Shown here in pieces: positions 6,100 to 11,072 of a DNA stretch of 11,072 nt (position 1 is the stretch's first letter; each line of letters starts with the position of its first letter). The notes below the pieces were generated by a model, which saw only the letters and a program-made list of their open reading frames with translations, searched no databases and had not been told where the DNA came from. Source of the DNA: an uncultured Rhodospirillaceae bacterium (GTDB taxonomy: Bacteria; Pseudomonadota; Alphaproteobacteria; Rhodospirillales; Magnetospirillaceae); assembly GCA_937887565.1 (NCBI GenBank), contig CALABS010000032.1:1-11072 (forward strand). The letters run 5' to 3'. The translations under genes and the position numbers were made by a program.

Positions 6100-7043
6100 T
6101 GGGCGCGCTCTCCTTACGGTGCCCGCCGCCCGAGCCGGCGGTGGAGGCAATCCGGCTGCGCGTCCTCAGCCTCGGCGCCGGCGTCCAGTCCACCACCCTG
6201 GCCCTGATGGCGGCGCACGGCATCATCGGCCCGATGCCCGATTGTGCCGTCTTCGCCGACACCGGTTGGGAACCGCGGGCGGTCTACCGCCACCTCGCCT
6301 GGCTGATGGCGCCGGGCGTGCTGCCCTTCCCGGTCCACGTCGTCTCGGCCGGCGATCTCCGGGCCGACCTCCTGGCCGGGGCGCGGGGGCAACGCGGGGC
6401 CTCGATCCCCGCCTACACCCGCACCGTCATCCCGCCCGGGACCGTGGTCCCGCTCGTCGGCGAGGACGGCCAGGGCGGGACGGTCGTCGTCGGCACGCGC
6501 GTCCTGCCGGCCGGCCGCGTCACCATCGGCATGATCCGCAGGCAGTGCACCAGCACCTATAAGGTGGTGCCGATCCGGCGGAAGGTGCGCGACCTGGCCG
6601 GGATCGCCGGCCGGCGCTCGCCCAAGACCCCGGTGGTGGAGGCGTGGCTGGGGATTTCGCTCGAGGAGGCGGCGCGCATGAAGCCGTCGGCCGAGGGCTG
6701 GCAGGTCAACCGCTGGCCGCTGGTCGAGCGGCGGATGACGCGGCGCGACTGCCTGCTCTGGCTGGCCCGGCACGGCTATCCGGAGCCGCCCCGCAGCGCC
6801 TGCATCGGCTGCCCCTTCCACTCCGACGCCCACTGGCGGCGGCTGCGCGACGGCGATCCCGACGCCTGGGCCGACGCCGTGGCGGTGGACCGCGCCATCC
6901 GCACGGGGTTCCGGGGGATCCGCGGCGAGGTCTATCTCCACCGCTCCGCCATACCGCTCGACGAGGCGGATCTGACCACCGATGCCGACCGCGGCCAGCT
7001 CGATCTCTGGCCCAACGAATGCGAGGGCCTGTGCGGTGTGTAA
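6099..7043 (+). CDS. PP-loop (adenine nucleotide alpha-hydrolase) enzyme, PAPS-reductase-like
   Basis: 314 aa. It has an N-terminal PP-loop LSLGAGVQSTTLALMA (about 23-38), FADTGWEPRAVYRHL (52-66), RRQCTSTYKVVPIRRKVR (147-164), WLGISLEEAARMKPS (183-197), and PRSACIGCPFHSDAHW (231-246). Cysteines 150, 235 and 238 (with 308 and 312 near the end) could hold a metal or Fe-S centre. This is the phage and mobile-element branch of the phosphoadenosine phosphosulfate reductase-like family. It probably activates a substrate with ATP; the substrate, perhaps a nucleic acid or sulfur compound, is unknown. The ATG at 6099 overlaps the ardC stop (TGATG) with GGGAG 8 nt upstream. A GTG at 6096 is the alternative start. 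Confidence 0.87.
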   Translation: MGALSLRCPPPEPAVEAIRLRVLSLGAGVQSTTLALMAAHGIIGPMPDCAVFADTGWEPRAVYRHLAWLMAPGVLPFPVHVVSAGDLRADLLAGARGQRGASIPAYTRTVIPPGTVVPLVGEDGQGGTVVVGTRVLPAGRVTIGMIRRQCTSTYKVVPIRRKVRDLAGIAGRRSPKTPVVEAWLGISLEEAARMKPSAEGWQVNRWPLVERRMTRRDCLLWLARHGYPEPPRSACIGCPFHSDAHWRRLRDGDPDAWADAVAVDRAIRTGFRGIRGEVYLHRSAIPLDEADLTTDADRGQLDLWPNECEGLCGV

Positions 7044-7116
7044 TGCCCCCCTGCGTTGCTGCCGCCAAGCCGGCCCTGCCTCCCTTCCCGACGCAGCCCT
7101 TGCCGGAGGATGTGTG

Positions 7117-7344
7117 ATGACCCCTGTGAAACAGCCGGCCGCGCCCCGTTTCGTGGTCGAGGTCGTGTTCTCGAACGCCGGTACGGTGTACAGGACCGAG
7201 ACCTATGCGGTCGAAGCGGCCGGCCGCGCCGAGGCGCGCGGGATCGCCCTGCGGCGATCGGAAGACAGCCCCTGCGACGACGTCCGCATCCTCGATCGCC
7301 GGCGCGCGGTGCGGGTGAGGCGGTCCGTCACGACAGGACGGTGA
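7117..7344 (+). CDS. Hypothetical protein, 75 aa
   Basis: It starts MTPVKQPAAPRFVVEVVF and has a probable two-strand then helix arrangement (FVVEVVFSNAGTVYRTETYAV, then EAAGRAEARGIALRRSE, then VRILDRRRAVRVRR). It is strongly basic at the C-terminus, with no membrane segment, and could bind nucleic acid; I do not recognise a family. The ATG at 7117 has GGAGG about 8 nt upstream, which favours it over the longer frame overlapping the PP-loop gene. It follows that gene by 73 nt on the same strand. Its stop lies inside a 10-bp inverted repeat shared with the convergent 62-aa gene. Confidence 0.7.
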   Translation: MTPVKQPAAPRFVVEVVFSNAGTVYRTETYAVEAAGRAEARGIALRRSEDSPCDDVRILDRRRAVRVRRSVTTGR

Positions 7345-7350
7345 CGGACC
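7322..7350. terminator. Inverted repeat between two convergent genes
   Basis: GGTCCGTCAC (7322-7331) and GTGACGGACC (7341-7350) pair perfectly over 10 bp with a 9-nt loop. It contains the TGA of the plus-strand 75-aa gene and begins 6 nt beyond the stop of the minus-strand 62-aa gene. No U tract exists on either strand, so it may be a stalling or mRNA-stabilising hairpin serving both transcripts, not a classical intrinsic terminator. Confidence 0.6.
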
Positions 7351-7356
7351 GGGCGT

Positions 7357-7545
7357 TCAGGCGGGCGGCCGCTCGGACGCCTCCGGGGAACGGCGCCACG
7401 AGGCGATGGTCCGCACCACCCGCAGGGCCTCGGTGTTGTCGTCGATGCACACGTGGCGCCGCAGTTCCGCCACCGCCGGCCATTCGCCCCGTTCGTCAAA
7501 AGCCCGGCGCACCGCCGTGGCCATCGCCTCGTCCACCACGAACAA
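7357..7545 (-). CDS. Hypothetical protein, 62 aa
   Basis: It starts at TTG 7545 with a strong ribosome site (GGGGAGG, 7 nt upstream). The protein is mainly helical: VVDEAMATAVRRAFDERGEWPAVAELRRHV (about 3-32), then DDNTEALRVVRTIASWRR (about 35-52), with a Pro/Ser-rich tail. It carries one cysteine and no membrane segment. The family is not recognised; the size and layout would suit a small regulator or antitoxin-like protein, but nothing proves it. It is the only minus-strand gene in the accessory part and is divergent from the ParB-like gene. Alternative starts are the GTG codons two and three positions later or the ATG at codon 8. Confidence 0.65.
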   Translation of the reverse strand: MFVVDEAMATAVRRAFDERGEWPAVAELRRHVCIDDNTEALRVVRTIASWRRSPEASERPPA

Positions 7546-7609
7546 TGCTTACCCTCCCCAAAGGCTTCTGCTGCCCCGGGCGGGATGATGCGCATGGCAG
7601 TGCTCCCCG

Positions 7610-7652
7610 GCAAGCGGCCGTTCGGGCAGGATGGGGAGCGCCGGCCGCTTGC
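7610..7652. other. 11-bp inverted repeat in the divergent intergenic region
   Basis: GCAAGCGGCCG (7610-7620) and CGGCCGCTTGC (7642-7652) are perfect reverse complements separated by 21 nt. It occupies the position that the GCCCGGC hairpins occupy ahead of leader copies 1 and 2, just upstream of leader copy 3. The wide spacing could equally be a dimeric operator between the divergent 62-aa and ParB-like genes. Confidence 0.6.
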
Positions 7653-7666
7653 GGAACTGTGCCGCA

Positions 7667-7748
7667 GGGAAGAGGGAAAGGAGGGCGGACATCGGGGTGA
7701 CGGATGAGGAGGTTGGGAGAGAGGCTCCCGGCCGTCCGTCGCGGAGAA
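7667..7748 (+). promoter_or_regulatory. Structured 5' leader, copy 3, upstream of the ParB-like gene
   Basis: The purine box GGGAAGAGGGAAAGGA begins at 7667. Thirty nt from its start, GTGACGG (7697-7703) pairs with CCGTCGC (7736-7742), with a U-G pair where copies 1 and 2 have C-G, and with an added A7704-T7735 pair. The inner hairpin is GGGAG (7715-7719), loop AGAGG, CTCCC (7725-7729). Compared with copy 1 (GGAAG/CTTCC), one A-U pair has become G-C on both sides, a compensatory change. The arm ends directly before GGAG (7743-7746), 8 nt ahead of the ATG at 7755. Confidence 0.75.
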
Positions 7749-7754
7749 CCCGAC

Positions 7755-9878
7755 ATGGCCACGCCCAAGATCGTCCTCAACACCTCGCGCGACATCCCCT
7801 TCAACAAGCTGGTGCTGTCCCAGGCCAACGTCCGCAAGGTCAAGGCCGGCGTCTCCATCGAGGAGCTCGCCGAGGACATCGCGCGGCGCACCCTGCTGCA
7901 CAGCCTCGCCGTCCGCCCGGTGCTCGACGCCGAGGGGGCCGAGACCGGCGTCTTCGAGGTGCCGGTCGGTGGCCGCCGCTTCCGGGCGCTGGAACTGCTG
8001 GTCAAGCAGAAGCGCATGAGCAAGACCCAGCCGGTGCCCTGCGTCGTCCGGGACGCTGGTTTGGCCGAGGAGGACTCGCTGGCCGAGAATGTGCAGCGCG
8101 CCCCGCTGCACCCGCTCGACCAGTTCCGCGCCTTCCAGACCCTGCGCGAGGCGGGGCTCGGCGAGGAGGAGATCGCCGCCCGCTTCTTCGTCGCCCCCGG
8201 CGTGGTGAAGCAGCGCCTCAAGCTGGCCGCCGCAGCGCCGGCGCTGCTCGACGCCTACGCCGAGGACCGCATGACGCTGGACCAGCTGATGGCCTTCACC
8301 GTCAGCGGCGACCACGCCCGCCAGGAGCAGGTGTGGGAGGCGCTGTCGCGCGCCTACAGCCGCGAGCCCTACCAGATCCGCCGGCTGCTCACCGAGGGGG
8401 CGGTGCGGGCGTCGGACAAGCGGGCGCTGTTCGTCGGGGTGGAGGCCTACGAGGCGGCCGGCGGGGCGGTGATGCGCGACCTGTTCCAGCACGACGACGG
8501 CGGCTGGCTGCAGGACCCGGCGCTGCTCGACCGGCTGGTCGCCGAGAAGCTGGAGGCCGAGGCCGCCACGGTGCGGGCGGAGGGCTGGACGTGGGTGGAG
8601 GTGGCGCTGGCCTTCCCCTACGGGCACAGCCGGGGGCTGCGTCGTCTGGCCGGCGAGCCGGTGCCGCTGAGCGAGGCGGAGCAGGCCACCTACGACGCGC
8701 TGCACGCCGAGTACGAGCGGCTGGAGGCGAGCGAGCCGGCGGAAGCGGAGGAGCTGGATCGGGTGGCACGGCGCTTCGCCGAGATCGACCTGGAACTGCG
8801 GGCGCTGGAGGAGCGGCCGCTGGTCTACGAGACGGCCGAAGTGGCGCGGGCCGGGGTGTTCATCAGCGTCGACGTCGAGGGCGGGCTCCAGGTCGACCGC
8901 GGCTACGTGCGGCCGGAGGACGAGGCACCGGTCGAACCGGTGGCTCCGGCTCTCCCGCCGGACGGTGAGGGCCCTGTCACTACCCCGGCGGGCGGGGCGG
9001 TGGCCGCCCAGCCGGCCGCCATCATCGGCGGTGCCAGCGTGTCGGCCCCGGTGCCGGTCACGGGGGTGGCCACCGCGGAGGAGGACGAGGGGCTGCGCCC
9101 GCTGCCCGAGCGGCTGCTGATCGAGCTGAGCGTGCACCGCACCCTGGCGCTGCGCGACGCGTTGGCCAACGACCCCGACACCGCCTTCCTGGCGGCGCTG
9201 CACGCGCTGTGCCTGCGCACCTTCACCCAGCGCCCCGGCGCCTCCTGCCTGGAGCTGGAGCTGAAGAGCGCCGGCTTCGGGGTGCAGCCGCCCGACCTCG
9301 CCGCCAGCGCCGCGGCCCGGGCGATCGACGCCCGCCAGCGCGCCTGGAGCACCCAGTTGCCGGGCGAACCGGCCGCCCTGTGGGAAACGCTGGTGGGGTT
9401 CGACGGCGACAGCCGGGCCGCCCTGTTCGCCCACTGCGTCTCCTTCGGTGTCAACGCGGTGCACGAGCCGTGGAACCGGGCGCCGCAGCGCGCCGCCCAC
9501 GCCGACCTGCTGGCCGGGGCGGTCGGCCTCGACATGGCGGCGGCCGGCTGGACGGCGACGGTGGACAGCTACCTCGGCCGGGTGCCGAAGGCGCGCATCC
9601 TGGAGGCGGTGCGCGAGGCGCGAGGTCCGGAGGCGGCGCAGCTGATCGACCACCTGCGCAAGCCGGACATGGCCAAGGAGGCCGAGCGGCTGCTGGCCGG
9701 CAGCGGCTGGCTGCCCGAGCCGCTGCGCCGGCCGCTGGAGCCGGCGGCCGGTGCTGATGCCGGTGCGGACGGCGATGCGGAGGGCGGCGACGCCTCCCTG
9801 CCGGCCTTCCTGACCGGCGCCGGGGAGATCCCGGCCGCCGGGGACGACGCGGACCGCACCGAGGCGGCCGCTGCGTGA
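7755..9878 (+). CDS. Large ParB/RepB/Spo0J-family DNA-binding protein
   Basis: 707 aa, about twice the length of a classical ParB. The N-terminal ParB/sulfiredoxin-like domain shows IPFNKLVLSQANVRKV (14-29), VPVGGRRFRALELL (69-82) and SLAENVQRAPLHPLDQFRAF (108-127), matching the CTP-binding boxes GERR-like and ENxQR. A helix-turn-helix follows (LGEEEIAARFFVAPGVVKQRLKL, about 135-157). The long C-terminal part is helical, acidic and Ala/Glu rich, with a Pro/Ala linker near 395-435 that separates two lobes. It should bind DNA and may act in segregation or as a regulator of the element. No parA is in view. The ATG at 7755 is set by the leader's GGAG; an upstream ATG at 7704 lies inside the leader and is rejected. 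Confidence 0.9.
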   Translation: MATPKIVLNTSRDIPFNKLVLSQANVRKVKAGVSIEELAEDIARRTLLHSLAVRPVLDAEGAETGVFEVPVGGRRFRALELLVKQKRMSKTQPVPCVVRDAGLAEEDSLAENVQRAPLHPLDQFRAFQTLREAGLGEEEIAARFFVAPGVVKQRLKLAAAAPALLDAYAEDRMTLDQLMAFTVSGDHARQEQVWEALSRAYSREPYQIRRLLTEGAVRASDKRALFVGVEAYEAAGGAVMRDLFQHDDGGWLQDPALLDRLVAEKLEAEAATVRAEGWTWVEVALAFPYGHSRGLRRLAGEPVPLSEAEQATYDALHAEYERLEASEPAEAEELDRVARRFAEIDLELRALEERPLVYETAEVARAGVFISVDVEGGLQVDRGYVRPEDEAPVEPVAPALPPDGEGPVTTPAGGAVAAQPAAIIGGASVSAPVPVTGVATAEEDEGLRPLPERLLIELSVHRTLALRDALANDPDTAFLAALHALCLRTFTQRPGASCLELELKSAGFGVQPPDLAASAAARAIDARQRAWSTQLPGEPAALWETLVGFDGDSRAALFAHCVSFGVNAVHEPWNRAPQRAAHADLLAGAVGLDMAAAGWTATVDSYLGRVPKARILEAVREARGPEAAQLIDHLRKPDMAKEAERLLAGSGWLPEPLRRPLEPAAGADAGADGDAEGGDASLPAFLTGAGEIPAAGDDADRTEAAAA

Positions 9879-9887
9879 CGTGACACT

Positions 9888-9911
9888 GCGGAGCGGCTCC
9901 GGCCGCTCCGC
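9888..9911 (+). terminator. GC-rich hairpin after the ParB-like gene
   Basis: A 9-bp perfect stem, GCGGAGCGG (9888-9896) and CCGCTCCGC (9903-9911), with loop CTCCGG. It begins 9 nt after the ParB-like stop. No T tract follows, so termination may be partial, or the hairpin may only separate two cistrons of one transcript. Confidence 0.55.
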
Positions 9912-9938
9912 CTCCGTCTCCGTTGCTGGAGGTTCGTC

Positions 9939-10304
9939 ATGACCGAGCCCTTCGTTACAGCCCTGGCCGCCGATGTCCCGGTCCTCGTGATCACCGCCGA
10001 GGCCATCGTCATCGTGATCCCGGCCGGCCAGGGAGCCGTTCTCCTCGACCCGGACATCCTGCGGGAGCACGTCCTGCTCCGCCTGGCCGAAGAGGAGGTC
10101 CGGGAGGAGATCCGCACCGTGATCGAGACCGACGGCACACTGACCCGGCTGGCGCCGGAGATGGTCGGCGATGCCGACATCCACGCCGCCTGCCGGGCCG
10201 TGGCTTTGAGCACCGACCTCGGCGAGGAGCGTGGCACCGCGCGGTTCCGGGCGGCGCTGGCCGCCATCCGCGCGGCGGAACGCCGCCTCGGCTCCTCCGC
10301 CTGA
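9939..10304 (+). CDS. Hypothetical protein, 121 aa
   Basis: The N-terminal third (about 10-37) is strongly hydrophobic with beta-branched residues (VPVLVITAEAIVIVIPAGQGAVLL), more like buried strands than a membrane helix because of its charged and Gly/Pro breaks. The rest is helical and charged (REHVLLRLAEEEVREEIRTVIE, RFRAALAAIRAAERRLG). I do not recognise a family. The ATG at 9939 has GGAGG 7 nt upstream. It lies 60 nt after the ParB-like gene with a hairpin between, and is probably part of the same plus-strand accessory operon. Confidence 0.75.
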   Translation: MTEPFVTALAADVPVLVITAEAIVIVIPAGQGAVLLDPDILREHVLLRLAEEEVREEIRTVIETDGTLTRLAPEMVGDADIHAACRAVALSTDLGEERGTARFRAALAAIRAAERRLGSSA

Positions 10305-10331
10305 TCCGTGCCCGCCATCCCATCCTTCGTC

Positions 10332-10355
10332 GAGCCCGGCCACCGCGCCGGGCTC
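10332..10355 (+). terminator. Hairpin between the 121-aa gene and the DUF6117-like gene
   Basis: GAGCCCGGC (10332-10340) and GCCGGGCTC (10347-10355), a 9-bp perfect stem with loop CACCGC, followed by CTGTCTTATAGG. It shares the GCCCGGC core with the hairpins at 3939 and 4999. The T content after it is weak, so its terminator strength is doubtful. The ribosome site of the next gene (TAGGAG) begins only 10 nt later. Confidence 0.6.
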
Positions 10356-10376
10356 CTGTCTTATAGGAGCCTCCCC

Positions 10377-10607
10377 ATGTCGATTCCCGATTCCGTGAAG
10401 GCGAATTTCGCGACGCTGCTGCGCGCCGCGGCGGCCGGCGACCTGGCGTTGGTGCAGGGCACCGACGCCCGCACCGGTGAGACCCGCTTCATTCTGTGCG
10501 CTGTCGCGCAACGCGGTGGCGAGGTGGTGCTCACCCCCTTCGGGCATCTGGCCGACGGGAACGCATTTGAGCTTTACGACCCGCCGTTCGATCCCGGCGG
10601 CGGGTAG
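10377..10607 (+). CDS. DUF6117-like family protein
   Basis: 76 aa. The sequence MSIPDSVKANFATLLRAAAAGDLALVQGTDARTGETRFILCAV ... VVLTPFGHLADGNAFELYDPP fits what I recall of DUF6117: an N-terminal helix FxTLLRAAxxGDLALM, a DAxTGExR turn, and TPFGHLxxGNxxxxYxPP. This is a small cytosolic protein of unknown function, common in accessory gene clusters of Alphaproteobacteria and often close to a strawberry-notch-like gene. The ATG at 10377 has AGGAG about 8 nt upstream; longer in-frame options start inside the preceding hairpin region. Its TAG stop lies inside the purine box of the following leader-like region. Confidence 0.85.
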   Translation: MSIPDSVKANFATLLRAAAAGDLALVQGTDARTGETRFILCAVAQRGGEVVLTPFGHLADGNAFELYDPPFDPGGG

Positions 10608-10698
10608 AGGGCGAGGAGGGCGGGGGCGGGGTGAGCCGGAGCGGATCGAGAGAGCGTCCGCCGGCCGCTGGTCTCCCCGCTCTCCCGGACCCTCCGCC
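10602..10698 (+). promoter_or_regulatory. Diverged leader, copy 4, upstream of the strawberry-notch-like gene
   Basis: The box GGGTAGAGGGCGAGGA (10602-10617) matches the purine box of copies 1-3. At the same 29-nt offset, GTGAGCCGG (10631) matches GTGACGG of copy 3. A bulged stem is possible: GAGCC and AGCGG (10633-10637, 10640-10644) with CCGCT and GGTCTC (10665-10675). It lacks the CGTCGCGGAG end, and no clear Shine-Dalgarno precedes the ATG at 10699. Relatedness to the other copies is likely but not proven. Confidence 0.4.
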
Positions 10699-11072
10699 AT
10701 GACCCTGACCGCCGACCTCCGAACCGATGCTGCCGCCCCCTGTTCCCCGCCCCCGGTGGACACCGCGGCGGCCCTGCTCGCCGCCGCGGAGCGGCTGCTG
10801 CCCGGCCTCGAACGCGGCCGGGCCATCGACGCCGGCACGCTGCGCGCCGCGATGACCGCGGCCTTCGGCGGCTCCGACGCTGAGGGCGTCTGGAGCTGGA
10901 AGCTGGCCTACGACGCCGGCGAGGCGGCGCAGGTATTGTTCCTGCGCCGCTTCGGCCCGGCCATGCAGGCCCGTTCCGCCAGCCCGGCGGCGTTCCTGGC
11001 CATGCTGGAGCGGCTGACGGCGCTGCTGCCCAGCCAGACCCGCCGCTCCGAGGAGAGCCAGGCCCGGCAGCA
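10699..11072 (+). CDS. Strawberry-notch-like helicase/methyltransferase, N-terminal part (runs off the window)
   Basis: 124 codons are visible. After a Pro/Ala-rich start, the segment AAALLAAAERLLPGLERGRAIDAGTLRAAMTAAFGGSDAEGVWSWKLAYDAGEAAQVLFLRRFGPAMQ and then FLAMLERLTALLPSQTRRSEESQARQ matches, from memory, the N-terminus of very large (often over 1,400 aa) proteins. These combine an N6-adenine-type methyltransferase with an SNF2/DEAD helicase of the strawberry-notch type, typical of plasmids and integrative elements in Alphaproteobacteria. In relatives the TRRSEESQxLQQFSTP motif leads into the methyltransferase domain, which here lies beyond the window. The role is probably DNA modification or remodelling for the element. 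The start is ATG 10699, chosen because it is the first in-frame ATG after the DUF6117 stop, although the ribosome site is poor. Confidence 0.8.
   Translation, partial: MTLTADLRTDAAAPCSPPPVDTAAALLAAAERLLPGLERGRAIDAGTLRAAMTAAFGGSDAEGVWSWKLAYDAGEAAQVLFLRRFGPAMQARSASPAAFLAMLERLTALLPSQTRRSEESQARQ

Noticed and set aside
7044..7116. A CTGCGT...ACGCAG pairing before the 75-aa gene as another leader copy
   Set aside because: It is only 6 bp, and the purine box, inner hairpin and CCGTCGCGGAG end are all missing.
7704..7754. An ATG at 7704 as the start of the ParB-like gene
   Set aside because: It lies inside the conserved leader. The added residues are non-conserved and Arg-rich, and the ATG at 7755 is correctly spaced from GGAG, as in the other leader copies.
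7203..10838. A 1,211-codon open frame on the minus strand across the ParB-like gene and its neighbours
   Set aside because: Its composition is that of the opposite strand of high-GC genes, it spans several genes with their own ribosome sites, and no domain is recognisable.

Overview
The window looks like high-GC alphaproteobacterial DNA, most likely Rhodospirillales (Azospirillum-like). This is inferred from the strong G/C third-position bias, the protein families, and an initiator tRNA with the AU/GC/GC anticodon-stem variant. No database search was possible, so family names rest on remembered motifs.

Left part (1-3750). An initiator tRNA-fMet with a strong intrinsic terminator is followed by three minus-strand genes. 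In transcription order they are a DUF123-type GIY-YIG protein fused to a winged-helix-like tail, a 67-aa protein coupled to it by a one-base TGATG overlap, and the helicase RecD2.

Junction (about 3741-4096). Just upstream of the GIY-YIG gene, on the plus strand, lies the frameshifted 3' end of a DUF6915-like gene. A decayed terminator hairpin and a leader follow it. This block of about 350 nt is repeated at 4803-5147 behind the intact DUF6915-like gene, so an ancestral duplication ends here. The junction appears to separate the repair-type genes from an accessory island.

Right part (4097-11072). This is a mostly plus-strand accessory cluster of the kind carried on plasmids and integrative elements of Alphaproteobacteria. 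Its genes are a DUF6878-like and DUF6915-like pair, an ArdC-type antirestriction protein overlapping a PP-loop (PAPS-reductase-like) enzyme, a 75-aa protein facing a convergent 62-aa protein, a 707-aa ParB-like protein, a 121-aa unknown, a DUF6117-like protein, and the N-terminus of a strawberry-notch-like helicase/methyltransferase that runs off the window.

The most notable signal is a conserved RNA-like leader in front of DUF6878, ardC and the ParB-like gene, with a diverged fourth version before the strawberry-notch gene. It has a purine-rich box, then 29-30 nt later the first arm of a long-range stem, an inner 5-bp hairpin with loop AGAGG or ACAGG, and the second arm of the stem abutting the Shine-Dalgarno GGAG. 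Base changes in both stems keep pairing across copies. This suggests a shared cis-regulatory structure coordinating key island genes.
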